In this document: positions 8,138-16,342 of the stretch, one piece after another
How positions within the stretch are numbered: position 1 is the stretch's first letter
Layout of the letters: each line of letters starts with the position of its first letter
Assembly (NCBI RefSeq): GCF_900091415.1
Contig: NZ_FMHU01000002.1
Location: 248,001-312,000, forward strand
Reading direction: 5' to 3'
Source of the DNA: Micromonospora inyonensis
GTDB taxonomy: Bacteria > Actinomycetota > Actinomycetes > Mycobacteriales > Micromonosporaceae
DNA length: 64,000 bases
Notes under the pieces: model-generated
What the model saw: the letters and a program-made list of their open reading frames with translations, nothing else
Database searches by the model: none
Told to the model about the DNA's origin: nothing
Made by a program: the position numbers and the translations under genes

Positions 8138-9004
8138 TCAGCGCAGCACCACCTCGTGCGGCTCCGTCGGGGCGGGCGCGGCCGGGGTACGCCGTCGGAG
8201 CACCGTCCGCCAGACCGCCGCGCCGACCGCGACGACGAGGAAGGAGGCTATCGCGAGCACCACCACGGACGCGCCCGGGGCCGTGTCCGCGACCGCCGCC
8301 ACCCAGACCCCACTGCCGGCGGCCAGCAGGCCGACCGCCATCGCCATCGCCATCGTGCTGCGGAAACCCCGGGTGACCTGCTGCGCGGTGGCCACCGGGA
8401 CGACCATCAGCGCGCTGATCAGCAGGACGCCCACCGCCCGCATGGCGATCGTGACGGTCACCGCCGTGGTCACCGCCAGCAGCAGGTTGAGCGTACGGAC
8501 CGGCAGGCCGGAGACCCGGGCGTACTCCTCGTCGTGGCAGACCGCGAAGAGGGCGGGGCGCAACGCGACCATGGTGACCAGCACCGCCACCCCGAGCACC
8601 GCGATGGTGACCAGGTCGGTGCGGGAGGTGGTGGTCAGCGCGCCGAACAGGTACGCGTTGAGGTTGGCGTTGCTCGCGTCGGAGAGCCCGACCAGCATCA
8701 CGCCACCGGCGATGCCGCCGTAGAAGAGCAGCGCCAGGGCCAGGTCGCCGGAGGTGCGGCCGCGTTCCCGGACCAGCTCGATGACGACCGCACCGAGGGC
8801 GGCGGCGACCACCGCCATGAGCACGGGTGACTGGTTGAACAGCAAACCGGCCCCGACCCCGGTCAGTGCCACGTGGCCGATCCCGTCGCCGATCAGCGCC
8901 AGCCGTCGCTGCACCAGGTAGATGCCGAGCGACGGGGCGGCGAGACCGATGATCAGCGCGCCGACCAGGGCGCGGAGCATGAAGTCGTACTGGAAGAGGC
9001 TCAC
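8138..9004 (-). CDS. znuB: zinc ABC transporter permease ZnuB
   Basis: This is the membrane channel of the high-affinity zinc importer, 288 residues with about eight transmembrane helices. The family motifs QRRLALIGDGIGHVALTGVG (cytoplasmic coupling segment) and VGVLLISALMVVPVATA are present. GTG 9004 is chosen because it overlaps the znuC stop (GTGA) and has GGAG 6 nt before it; a GTG 12 nt further upstream is possible. It is the last gene of the znuACB operon on the minus strand. Confidence 0.92.
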   Translation of the reverse strand: MSLFQYDFMLRALVGALIIGLAAPSLGIYLVQRRLALIGDGIGHVALTGVGAGLLFNQSPVLMAVVAAALGAVVIELVRERGRTSGDLALALLFYGGIAGGVMLVGLSDASNANLNAYLFGALTTTSRTDLVTIAVLGVAVLVTMVALRPALFAVCHDEEYARVSGLPVRTLNLLLAVTTAVTVTIAMRAVGVLLISALMVVPVATAQQVTRGFRSTMAMAMAVGLLAAGSGVWVAAVADTAPGASVVVLAIASFLVVAVGAAVWRTVLRRRTPAAPAPTEPHEVVLR

Positions 9005-9765
9005 GGCGTGCTCCACAGCCCGGCGGGCTCCTCGGGACCGTGCGGGTGCACGTGGTCGTGGTCGGGATCCGCGTGGTGACCGGCCGGCTCCGGGACCGCG
9101 CCGTCGTGCGCGATGCCGCCCTGGTGGACGACCACCGCCCGGCTGATCAGCGGACGCAGCGGACCCAGCTCGTGGGCGACCAGCACCACCGTGCCGCCGC
9201 CGTCGACGAACCCCCGCAGCGCCTCGGCGAAGGCCTCCTGGCTGACCGCGTCGACCCCGGCGGTCGGCTCGTCGAGGACCAGCAGTTCCGGTGCTCCGGC
9301 CAGCGCCCGCGCGATCAGGGTCCGCTGCTGCTGCCCGCCGGAAAGGGTCGCCACCGGATCACCGGCCCGGTCGGCGAGCCCCACCGCGCGCAGCGCCTCG
9401 GCGACCGCCGCCCGGTCGGCCCGACCGGCCGGCCGCAGGACGCCCCGCCGGGCCAGCCGGCCGGAGGCGACGACCTCGGCCACCGTCGCCGGTACGCCAC
9501 TGCCGGCCCCGAGCCGCTGCGGGACGTACCCGATGCGGTGCCACTGCCGGAAGCGGCGCAGCGGGGTGCCGAAGAGGGTGACCTGCCCGGCGCTGAGCGG
9601 TACCAGGCCGAGGACCGCGCGGATCAGGGTGGACTTGCCGGAGCCGTTGGCCCCCAGCACGGCGACGACCTCACCGGCGGAGACCGCCAGCGAGACGTCA
9701 CGGAGCACGGGTCGGCCGTCGTAGCCGACCACCCCGTGCTCCACGTTCACGACGGGTTCGCTCAC
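9001..9765 (-). CDS. znuC: zinc ABC transporter ATPase ZnuC
   Basis: This 254-residue ATPase drives zinc import. It shows Walker A GANGSGKST, Q-loop YVPQR, signature LSGGQQQR, Walker B LLVLDEPT and the H-loop VAHE. The C-terminus carries a His/Asp tract (about residues 228-243, alternating H, D and P), a probable zinc-binding tail seen in several ZnuC proteins. It overlaps znuA upstream by 4 nt and znuB downstream by 4 nt, so all three are translationally coupled. Confidence 0.93.
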   Translation of the reverse strand: MSEPVVNVEHGVVGYDGRPVLRDVSLAVSAGEVVAVLGANGSGKSTLIRAVLGLVPLSAGQVTLFGTPLRRFRQWHRIGYVPQRLGAGSGVPATVAEVVASGRLARRGVLRPAGRADRAAVAEALRAVGLADRAGDPVATLSGGQQQRTLIARALAGAPELLVLDEPTAGVDAVSQEAFAEALRGFVDGGGTVVLVAHELGPLRPLISRAVVVHQGGIAHDGAVPEPAGHHADPDHDHVHPHGPEEPAGLWSTP

Positions 9766-10742
9766 GAGCAGCCCAATGCCGTCCGCAGGTTCTCCAGGTT
9801 GCTGCGCATCACCGAAAAATAGTCCCCACCGGTGTTGTCGGCGGAGAGACCCTCGATCGGGTCCAGCACCGCGGTCTTCGCCCCGACCTCCTTGGCGATG
9901 GTCTCGGCGACCTTCGGGCTGACCAGCTCCTCGAAGAAGATGGTGGTGGCCTTGTGCTCGCGGGCCTCCTCGGTGACCTCCGCGAGGCGCTGCGGGGACG
10001 GCTCGTTCTCCGGGCTCAGGCCGGAGATGCCGATCTGCTCCAGCTGGTAGCGCTCGGTGAGGTAGCCGAAGGCGGTGTGGCTGACCACGATCTCCCGCCG
10101 CTGGCAGGTCTTCAGGCCCTGGGTGAACTCGGCGTCCAGCTTCTCCAGCTCGGTGCGGAGCGTCTTCGCCCGGGTGGTGTAGTCGGCGGCGCGGTCCGGG
10201 TCGGCCTTGCCGAGCCGCTCGGCGAGCTTGTCGGCGATGGTGGCCAGCCGGGTCGGGTCGAGCCAGACGTGCGGGTCCTTGGCGCCGTCCTTCTCCCCGG
10301 CGGGCTCCTCCTTCTCCTCCTCGTGGCCCTCCTCGCCCTCGTGGCCGTGGTCGTGTCCGCCCGCCGCGGCGTCCAGGAGCGGCTGCACGGTGGTCACGTC
10401 GAACGTCCGGTCCCCGCCGTTCTGCTCGACCGCCTCGTCCACGGCCGGCTGGAAGCCCTTGAGGTAGACGACCAGCTCAGCCTCGCTGACCTGGCCGACC
10501 TGCCCCGGGTTCAACTCCAGGTCGTGCGGCTCCGCGCCGGGCTTCGCCAGGTTGACCACGGTGACCGCGTCCCCACCGACCCGCTCGCTGACGAACTGAA
10601 GGGGGTAGAACGCGGCCACCACGTCGACCCGCTGCGGGTCGGCGCCGGCCACCTCGTCGGAGGAGCAGGCCGAGACGGCACCGAGAGCGAGCAGGGCGGA
10701 GGAAGCGGCGGCCAGGACACGCGACGTGGGACGGCTGTTCAT
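9762..10742 (-). CDS. znuA: zinc-binding lipoprotein ZnuA
   Basis: This is the extracellular zinc-capturing component of 326 residues, anchored by a lipid. The lipobox VSAC puts the modified Cys at residue 26. Ligands expected for the cluster 9 family are His73 (EPHDLE), His158 (DPHVWLDP) and the His in VVSHTAFGYL. Between the lobes is the typical acidic His-rich loop (residues 129-145, HDHGHEGEEGHEEE). ATG 10742 has GGTGGGG 5 nt upstream; an earlier in-frame start would lie inside the Zur box. Regulation by Zur is indicated by the operator at 10764-10778. Confidence 0.94.
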   Translation of the reverse strand: MNSRPTSRVLAAASSALLALGAVSACSSDEVAGADPQRVDVVAAFYPLQFVSERVGGDAVTVVNLAKPGAEPHDLELNPGQVGQVSEAELVVYLKGFQPAVDEAVEQNGGDRTFDVTTVQPLLDAAAGGHDHGHEGEEGHEEEKEEPAGEKDGAKDPHVWLDPTRLATIADKLAERLGKADPDRAADYTTRAKTLRTELEKLDAEFTQGLKTCQRREIVVSHTAFGYLTERYQLEQIGISGLSPENEPSPQRLAEVTEEAREHKATTIFFEELVSPKVAETIAKEVGAKTAVLDPIEGLSADNTGGDYFSVMRSNLENLRTALGCS

Positions 10743-10763
10743 GTTCCCCACCTTCCGCTGCAA

Positions 10764-10778
10764 CGACAATGATTGTCA
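10764..10778. promoter_or_regulatory. Zur box upstream of znuA
   Basis: CGACAATGATTGTCA is a 7-1-7 palindrome, perfect over the inner 13 bases. It closely resembles the actinobacterial Zur operator built around AATGATT. It sits 22 nt before the znuA start, where it would cover the promoter. Zur is encoded 3 kb downstream. Confidence 0.88.
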
Positions 10779-10826
10779 AAAACGCATGCTTGCATGTGAG
10801 CGCCGTCAAGTCGCCGCAGGCCGGGT

Positions 10827-10860
10827 GCGGTGGAAGGAGGGGTGCGGTGGAAGGAGGGGT
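10827..10860 (+). repeat. 17-bp exact tandem duplication
   Basis: Two head-to-tail copies of GCGGTGGAAGGAGGGGT. The second copy runs directly into the dispersed palindromic repeat that follows. It lies in the non-coding gap between znuA and the next gene. Confidence 0.9.
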
Positions 10861-10905
10861 CCCCTGTTACCGCTTTTTGATGAGGAAGGGCCCCCTGCAA
10901 CCACC
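10846..10905 (+). repeat. dispersed palindromic intergenic repeat, copy 1
   Basis: First of five related elements. It has an AGGGGTCCCCTG arm, the central TTACCGCTTTTTG segment and an AGGGCCCCCTGCAACCACC arm. The two arms are partly self-complementary, so the RNA or single strand would fold. Between here and 10997 there is only G-rich low-complexity sequence. Confidence 0.85.
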
Positions 10906-10997
10906 TGGGGCGGGCGCGATGGGGCGCGGTGCGGGTGCGGTGCGGGGGCGGCGCTGGCTGTGGGCGCGGTGCGGGGGCGGTGCGCGCTGTGGGTGGG

Positions 10998-11255
10998 TCA
11001 GAGCAGCTTGGCGAGCGCGACGCCGACCAGCAGGGTGAGCATCAGCAGCCGGATCAGCCGGGTCGTCGGGGTCTGCACCGGCCAGGTCAGCCGCAGCAGG
11101 GCCACCAGCGCGGCGGCCAGCAGCAGGAGCGGCAACCCGCCGACGACGCCCGGCGTGAGCAGGCCCACCAGCACCAGCGCGAGCGCGGCCAGGAACACCC
11201 CGGTCGGATTCACCCGGGACAGGCGGGCCAGCAGGGGGCTCTGCGTACGCTGCAT
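10998..11255 (-). CDS. small membrane protein (DUF6703-like)
   Basis: This is an 85-residue protein. The ATG at 11255 (MQRTQSPLLARLSRVNPTG) is chosen over an upstream reading with no membrane-like features. It has two or three hydrophobic helices separated by short loops, ending with LLMLTLLVGVALAKLL. The opening motif SRVNPTGVF matches what I remember of the DUF6703 family of actinomycetes. Role unknown. It is divergent from the ABM-domain gene at 11284, with only 28 nt between starts. Confidence 0.7.
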   Translation of the reverse strand: MQRTQSPLLARLSRVNPTGVFLAALALVLVGLLTPGVVGGLPLLLLAAALVALLRLTWPVQTPTTRLIRLLMLTLLVGVALAKLL

Positions 11256-11283
11256 CCCACAGACTCTACGAGGAGGACGCCCG

Positions 11284-11625
11284 GTGCTCGTCACCAACCG
11301 GTTCGTGGTCGACGAAGACGTCGCCCCCACCTTCACCGAGCGGGCGCACGCCGCCCTCGCCGCGCTCGCCGCCCGCCCCGGTTACCTGCGCGGGGAACTG
11401 CTGCGCGCCCTCGACGACCCCCGCTACTGGTGCCTGGTCACCGAATGGGAGTCGGTGGGGGCGTACCGGCGGGCCCTGGGCGGCTTCGACGTCAAGGTCC
11501 ACGCCACCCCGCTGCTGGCCGAGTCCGTCGACGAGCCATCGGCGTACGAGACGCTGGCCAGTGCCGGGCCGGACGGCGCGGTGACGATCTCCACGAGCGA
11601 TCGGGCCGCTGGTCCGTACCGCTGA
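11284..11625 (+). CDS. antibiotic biosynthesis monooxygenase (ABM) domain protein
   Basis: This 113-residue single-domain protein begins at GTG 11284 behind GAGGAGG. It has the dimeric alpha-beta barrel pattern: strand VTNRFVV, helix APTFTERAHAALAAL, then GYLRGELLRALDDPRYWCLVTEWESVGAYRRAL. Members are haem-degrading or quinol-forming monooxygenases, or proteins of unknown role; no specific activity can be chosen here. Confidence 0.75.
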   Translation: MLVTNRFVVDEDVAPTFTERAHAALAALAARPGYLRGELLRALDDPRYWCLVTEWESVGAYRRALGGFDVKVHATPLLAESVDEPSAYETLASAGPDGAVTISTSDRAAGPYR

Positions 11626-11649
11626 CACCCGGGCACTACCCTCTCCGGT

Positions 11650-12192
11650 ATGACCGCACCCGGACCGGCCGCCCCGTCGCCGTACCCCGTGCTCCCCGAC
11701 GGGCCGGAGGGGAACGGCGTACCCGCACCACCGGCCGGCCCCGGGGTCGCCCCGCCGTTCGCCGCGCCGCCCACCGAGGGGCGCAGCGTCCGGATGTGGC
11801 TCGGCCTCGGTGCTGGGGGGCTCGCCCTGCTGCTCTGCTGCGGCGGCGGGACGGCGACCCTGGTCGGGTTGGCGGTGGCCGGCACCCAGGCACTGGACGA
11901 GCAGGGCCGCGCGGTCACCGGCGACTACTACCGGGCGCTCGTCGACGACCGGTACGCCGAGGCGTACGACCTGCTCTGCCGCGACCTCAAGGAGCGGGAG
12001 TCCCGGGCGGAGTTCGAGCGGCGGGTGACCGCCGAACCGGCCATCACCTCCTACCGGGTCGGTGGTGTCGACCTGAACGACCTCACCGTCCCGGTCGACG
12101 TGGTCCTCGACGGGGGCGGCCGGGAGACCCAGCGGGTGACCCTGGCGCAGAGCAGCTCCACCGGTCAGCTCGAGGTCTGCGGGGTCAGCTGA
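11650..12192 (+). CDS. membrane-anchored hypothetical protein
   Basis: This 180-residue protein has a Pro/Ala-rich cytoplasmic N-terminus (1-45), one transmembrane segment (about 50-78, GLGAGGLALLLCCGGG...) and an extracellular C-terminal domain. That domain begins AVTGDYYRALVDDRYAEAYDLLC and ends TGQLEVCGVS. The two Cys in the outer domain could form a disulphide. The YYRAL..RYAEAYDLL pattern is like DUF4878-type NTF2-fold domains of actinomycetes. No known function. Confidence 0.7.
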   Translation: MTAPGPAAPSPYPVLPDGPEGNGVPAPPAGPGVAPPFAAPPTEGRSVRMWLGLGAGGLALLLCCGGGTATLVGLAVAGTQALDEQGRAVTGDYYRALVDDRYAEAYDLLCRDLKERESRAEFERRVTAEPAITSYRVGGVDLNDLTVPVDVVLDGGGRETQRVTLAQSSSTGQLEVCGVS

Positions 12193-12393
12193 CCGGGGCG
12201 GGACGGGCGGACGTGACCGGCCCACCGCGACGTACGCCGTGACCAGCGGCGCCGGGACCGGCCCGCCACGCGGGCGGACAGCTCACCGGGAGTATCCTGC
12301 TGGGCTCGGGGCGGTGGTGGCCGTACCGTAGTCCCGAACCTGTCCGGAATCTCCCTGTGTCCCCGCCGACCGCCAGCCGGCGTAGGAGGAAAC

Positions 12394-13773
12394 ATGTCCG
12401 CCGACCGTATCGACGCCGTCGTCAGCCTCGCCAAGCGCCGGGGCTTCGTCTTCCCCTCCAGTGAGATCTACGGGGGTACCCGGTCGGCGTGGGACTACGG
12501 TCCGCTCGGCGTGGAACTCAAGGAGAACGTCCGCCGGCAGTGGTGGAAGACCATGGTCCAGCAGCGCGACGACGTGGTCGGTCTCGACTCGGCGGTGATC
12601 CTGGCCCGCGACGTCTGGGCCGCCTCCGGCCACCTCGACGCCTTCGTGGACCCGCTGACCGAGTGCCAGTCCTGCCACAAGCGGTTCCGGGCGGACCACC
12701 TGGAGGAGGCGTACGAGGCCAAGCACGGCAAGCCGCCGGCCTCCCTGTCCGAGCTGAACTGCCCCAACTGCGGCAACAAGGGCACCTTCACCGAGCCGAA
12801 GATGTTCAACGGCCTGATGAAGACCTACCTCGGCCCGGTGGAGAGCGACGAGGGCATGCACTACCTGCGCCCGGAGACCGCCCAGGGCATCTTCGTCAAC
12901 TACAACAACGTGGCGACCACGGCCCGCAAGAAGCCGCCGTTCGGCATCGCGCAGACCGGCAAGTCGTTCCGCAACGAGATCACCCCGGGCAACTTCATCT
13001 TCCGTACGCGCGAGTTCGAGCAGATGGAGATGGAGTTCTTCGTCGAGCCAGGCACCGACGAGCAGTGGCACGAGTACTGGCTCGCCGAGCGCTGGAATTG
13101 GTACGTCGACCTCGGCCTCTCCGAGGGGAACATGCGCTTCTACGAGCACCCGAAGGAAAAGCTCTCGCACTACTCGAAGCGGACCGTCGACATCGAGTAC
13201 CGCTTCCGCTTCGGCGGCACGGAGTTCGCCGAGCTGGAGGGTGTGGCCAACCGGACCGACTTCGACCTCTCCACGCACAGCAAGCACTCCGGCGTCGACC
13301 TGTCCTACTTCGACCAGACCAAGGGCGAGCGCTGGGTCCCGTACGTGATCGAGCCGGCCGCCGGCCTCACCCGGGCGGTGCTCGCCTTCCTGCTCGAGGC
13401 GTACGACGAGGACGAGGCCCCGAACACCAAGGGCGGGGTGGACAAGCGTACGGTGATGCGCTTCGATCCCCGGCTGGCCCCGGTGAAGGTGGCCGTGCTG
13501 CCGCTGTCGCGCAACGAGGCGCTCTCCCCGAAGGCCCGGGGCCTCGCCGCCACCCTGCGCAAGCGCTGGGTGGTCGAGTTCGACGACTCGCAGGCGATCG
13601 GCCGCCGCTACCGCCGCCAGGACGAGATCGGCACCCCGTTCTGCGTCACCGTCGACTTCGACACCCTCGACGACGACGCGGTGACCATCCGGGACCGGGA
13701 CACCATGACCCAGGAACGCGTCTCCCTCGACCAGGTCGAGCGCTATCTGATCGAGCGCCTCCCCGGCTGCTGA
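12394..13773 (+). CDS. glyS: glycyl-tRNA synthetase, dimeric type
   Basis: This enzyme attaches glycine to tRNA-Gly; 459 residues, the normal size for the alpha2 class II enzyme of Actinobacteria. Near the N-terminus is [24 protein letters not shown] zinc-ribbon-like insert follows with CQSCH and CPNCG pairs. The class II motif 2 [25 protein letters not shown] and motif 3 region [13 protein letters not shown] are intact, and an anticodon-binding domain occupies the C-terminal 110 residues. ATG 12394 follows a strong GGAGGAA site. The glyS - smtB-like - zur neighbourhood is conserved in actinobacteria. Confidence 0.96.
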   Translation: MSADRIDAVVSLAKRRGFVFPSSEIYGGTRSAWDYGPLGVELKENVRRQWWKTMVQQRDDVVGLDSAVILARDVWAASGHLDAFVDPLTECQSCHKRFRADHLEEAYEAKHGKPPASLSELNCPNCGNKGTFTEPKMFNGLMKTYLGPVESDEGMHYLRPETAQGIFVNYNNVATTARKKPPFGIAQTGKSFRNEITPGNFIFRTREFEQMEMEFFVEPGTDEQWHEYWLAERWNWYVDLGLSEGNMRFYEHPKEKLSHYSKRTVDIEYRFRFGGTEFAELEGVANRTDFDLSTHSKHSGVDLSYFDQTKGERWVPYVIEPAAGLTRAVLAFLLEAYDEDEAPNTKGGVDKRTVMRFDPRLAPVKVAVLPLSRNEALSPKARGLAATLRKRWVVEFDDSQAIGRRYRRQDEIGTPFCVTVDFDTLDDDAVTIRDRDTMTQERVSLDQVERYLIERLPGC

Positions 13774-13796
13774 GCGGCTTCGGCGGCTGCTGCGTT

Positions 13797-13857
13797 GGTT
13801 GGTAGCAGGGGACCCTTGTTACCGCTTTTTGCGGAGCAGGGGTCCCTTGCAGACACC
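13797..13857 (+). repeat. dispersed palindromic intergenic repeat, copy 2
   Basis: This is the best preserved copy: arm GTAGCAGGGGACCCTTG, centre TACCGCTTTTTGCGGA, arm AGCAGGGGTCCCTTGCAG. The centre contains a small CCGC/GCGG hairpin. It lies 23 nt after glyS and is followed up to 13965 by GC-rich low-complexity sequence with short GCGGTG repeats. Confidence 0.88.
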
Positions 13858-13965
13858 TGGGACGCCGGGTGTCGCGGTGCGACGGTGGCGGGGTGCGGCG
13901 GTGCGGCGGTGCGGCGGTGGCGGTGGCGGGGTGTGGCCGTGCGGCGGGGTTTTCGCGGGGAGGCG

Positions 13966-14919
13966 TCACCGGGCTGGCGACACCACGACTCCGACGCTTG
14001 CGCCCAGCCCACGTCGGGAGCGGTAGGCGTCCTCGACGGTTCGCCGCACCTGCTCCGGCTCACCACGGATCTGCGCCGGGGTGAAGTGCAGGACGAGGAT
14101 GCCGTGCCGACCCAGTTCGTTGTGCCGGCGCATCGTCCGGGCCCAGTCGTCGGGCGAGAAGTGGAACTCCCGGGAGTCCACCTCCAGAGCCACCGCGGCA
14201 TCGTCGAGGTACCCGTCGGGCGTGGGTAGCACGCCGCCGTCCGTGGTCCGCAGCTGCGGATTCCAGTGGATTGCCGGCAGCACCCGGCTGGCACCGAGGC
14301 ACTGCCGCAGCTCCGCCTCGGGCGCGGACCGCGCACCGGCGACGACTTCCGCGAACGCCCGCCGCACCAGGGCGGTGCTGCTTCGCCGGGCGCGACGGAT
14401 CTCCTCGTCGAGGGAGTTCAAGTCGGTGAACTCCCGCTGGATCGCCTCGGTGACGATGGCCCGTACCGGCCGGATCTGCCGCAGGCAGCGGGCGGCGTCC
14501 ACCACCGCCCGGGCGGGCGAACAGACCGGATAGAGCCGGGTGCGCCGGGCCCGCGCGTCCAGGGTGAGCGCACGGGTGATCACCACGTGACCGGTCGAGC
14601 GTCGCCGTGCGTGGTGCGGCACCACCAGGTGGACGTCCGGCGTCCGGGGACCCTGGCGGAAGCCGTACCAGATCAGTGCGGCCAGGCCGGTGACCTGGGC
14701 GTCCGGTCCCGCGTAGAGCGCTGCGGCGATCAGCCGTTGCTCGTCGGTCAACGTTCCGGTGACCAGCGCGTAGGTGGCCGGGAGCACGCGTTGCCAGATG
14801 CCCCGCTTGGCCTGGCGGCACATGTGGTTGTCGGCGAACCCGGCGGCGAGCAGTTGCGCCCGGGTGACGATCTGGTGCTGGACTCGTGCGGTCTCTTCGA
14901 GGGTGTGGCGCTGGCTCAT
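13966..14919 (-). CDS. AbiEi-like winged-helix plus PD-(D/E)XK nuclease-fold protein
   Basis: This 317-residue protein is of a type abundant in actinomycetes. The N-terminal 60 residues (QHQIVTRAQLLAAGFADNHM...GIWQRVLPATYAL) resemble the winged-helix of AbiEi antitoxins. The C-terminal 90 residues (DGYLDDAAVALEVDSREFHFSPDDWARTMRRHNELGRHGILVL) match the Vsr/DUF559-like restriction-endonuclease fold, with Asp and the E-x-D residues in the expected places. ATG 14919 (MSQRHTLEE) is the first good start after a non-coding-like N-terminal extension. Whether it is a toxin, antitoxin or repair nuclease is unknown. Confidence 0.75.
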   Translation of the reverse strand: MSQRHTLEETARVQHQIVTRAQLLAAGFADNHMCRQAKRGIWQRVLPATYALVTGTLTDEQRLIAAALYAGPDAQVTGLAALIWYGFRQGPRTPDVHLVVPHHARRRSTGHVVITRALTLDARARRTRLYPVCSPARAVVDAARCLRQIRPVRAIVTEAIQREFTDLNSLDEEIRRARRSSTALVRRAFAEVVAGARSAPEAELRQCLGASRVLPAIHWNPQLRTTDGGVLPTPDGYLDDAAVALEVDSREFHFSPDDWARTMRRHNELGRHGILVLHFTPAQIRGEPEQVRRTVEDAYRSRRGLGASVGVVVSPAR

Positions 14920-15064
14920 GGCGGCAGGGTGCCTGCCGGGCCGGCGCTCCGTCCGCCCCGTCGGCCCCGGCTGTGGACAACCGGGCCTCCTGTGGACGAC
15001 CACCGCCCACCGCCCACCGTGTGCTATGCGGCCCTGTCCTGCGGCGTGTGGCGTGCCCGCCTGA

Positions 15065-15120
15065 GGTGGTTGCAGGGGGCCCTTGCTACACAGAAAGCGG
15101 TAACAGGGGACCCCTCCTTA
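15065..15120 (-). repeat. dispersed palindromic intergenic repeat, copy 3
   Basis: Inverted relative to copies 1 and 2: GGTTGCAGGGGGCCCTTGCTAC, then AGAAAGCGGTAACAGGGGACCCC. It ends about 10 nt before the dusB start, so it forms most of the untranslated leader of that gene. Confidence 0.85.
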
Positions 15121-15130
15121 CACTTGAGCG

Positions 15131-16297
15131 GTGAGTGGAGCAGGGGTGTCGGGTGGGTTGCGGCTGGGGCGGCACGAGGTGTGGCCGCCGGTGGTGCTCG
15201 CGCCGATGGCCGGCATCACCAATGTCGGCTTCCGCCGGCTCTGTCGGGAACAGGGCGGTGGCATCTACGTCTGCGAGATGATCACCACCACGGCCCTGGT
15301 GGAGCGGAACCCGAAGACGCTGCGCATGATCGCCTTCGGACCCGAGGAGCGGCCGCGCAGCCTCCAGCTCTACGGCACCGACCCGGAGACCACCGCCGCG
15401 GCCGTGCGCATCGTGGTGGAGAAGGACCTCGCCGATCACATCGACCTCAACTTCGGCTGCCCGGTGCCGAAGGTTACCCGCCGGGGCGGCGGTGCGGCGT
15501 TGCCGTGGCGGCGTCGGCTCTTCGCCCGGCTGGTGAAGGCCGCCGTGGACGCCGCGTCACCCGCCGGGGTGCCGGTCACGGTCAAGATGCGCAAGGGCAT
15601 CGACGACGACCACCTGACGTACGTGGAGGCGGGGCTGGCCGCCCAGGACGCCGGGGTCGCCTGGGTGGCCCTGCACGGGCGGACCGCCGCCCAGCGCTAC
15701 TCCGGCACCGCCGACTGGGACGCCATCGCCATCCTCAAGCAGGCGCTCGACGTTCCGGTGCTCGGCAACGGCGACATCTGGGAGGCCGACGACGCGCTGC
15801 GGATGGTCGCCCACACCGGGGTCGACGGGGTGGTGGTCGGGCGCGGCTGCCTGGGGCGGCCGTGGCTTTTCGCCGACCTGCACGCCGCGTTCGACGGCCG
15901 GCCGGAACGGCGGCTGCCCACCCTCGGCGAGGTGGCGACGACCATGCGCCGCCACGCCGCACTGCTGGTGGAGCAGTTCACCGGCGGGTCGCGGACGCCG
16001 GCCCGGGGCGAGCGGGACGGGTGCACCGACTTCCGCAAGCACGTCGCCTGGTACCTGAAGGGCTTCCCGGTCGGCGGTGAGCTGCGCCGCTCCCTCGCCA
16101 TGATCGAGAGCCTGGCGCAGCTCGACGACCTGCTGGGCAAGCTCGACCCGGCGGAGCCGTTCCCGCTTGGCGCACTCGGCCAGCCCCGGGGCCGGACCAA
16201 CTCGCCGGGCAAGGTGTTCCTGCCGGACGGCTGGCTGGCCAGCCGGGACGACGACACCGTCCCCGAGGGCGCCGAACTGGCCGAGTCCGGCGGCTGA
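15131..16297 (+). CDS. dusB: tRNA-dihydrouridine synthase (DusB type)
   Basis: This flavoenzyme reduces uridines in the D-loop of tRNA; 388 residues. The FMN barrel opens with LAPMAGITNVGFRRLC. The catalytic Cys is in NFGCPVPKVTRRGGGAAL, followed by MRKGIDDD, HGRTAAQRYSGTADW and VVVGRGCLGRPW. GTG 15131 gives the longest form; GTG 15146 has a better ribosome site (GGAGCAGG) and may be the true start. The palindromic repeat copy 3 sits directly upstream. Confidence 0.93.
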   Translation: MSGAGVSGGLRLGRHEVWPPVVLAPMAGITNVGFRRLCREQGGGIYVCEMITTTALVERNPKTLRMIAFGPEERPRSLQLYGTDPETTAAAVRIVVEKDLADHIDLNFGCPVPKVTRRGGGAALPWRRRLFARLVKAAVDAASPAGVPVTVKMRKGIDDDHLTYVEAGLAAQDAGVAWVALHGRTAAQRYSGTADWDAIAILKQALDVPVLGNGDIWEADDALRMVAHTGVDGVVVGRGCLGRPWLFADLHAAFDGRPERRLPTLGEVATTMRRHAALLVEQFTGGSRTPARGERDGCTDFRKHVAWYLKGFPVGGELRRSLAMIESLAQLDDLLGKLDPAEPFPLGALGQPRGRTNSPGKVFLPDGWLASRDDDTVPEGAELAESGG

Positions 16298-16342
16298 GGC
16301 GGGGTTCTGTCACCCGTCGGTCGGTTTCCGGGACGACTCCGG

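Noticed and set aside
13860..13965. GCGGTG-rich stretch after glyS as a possible functional array
   Set aside because: Units vary in length and order; it looks like low-complexity drift. The similar G-rich stretch at 10906-10996 was judged the same way.
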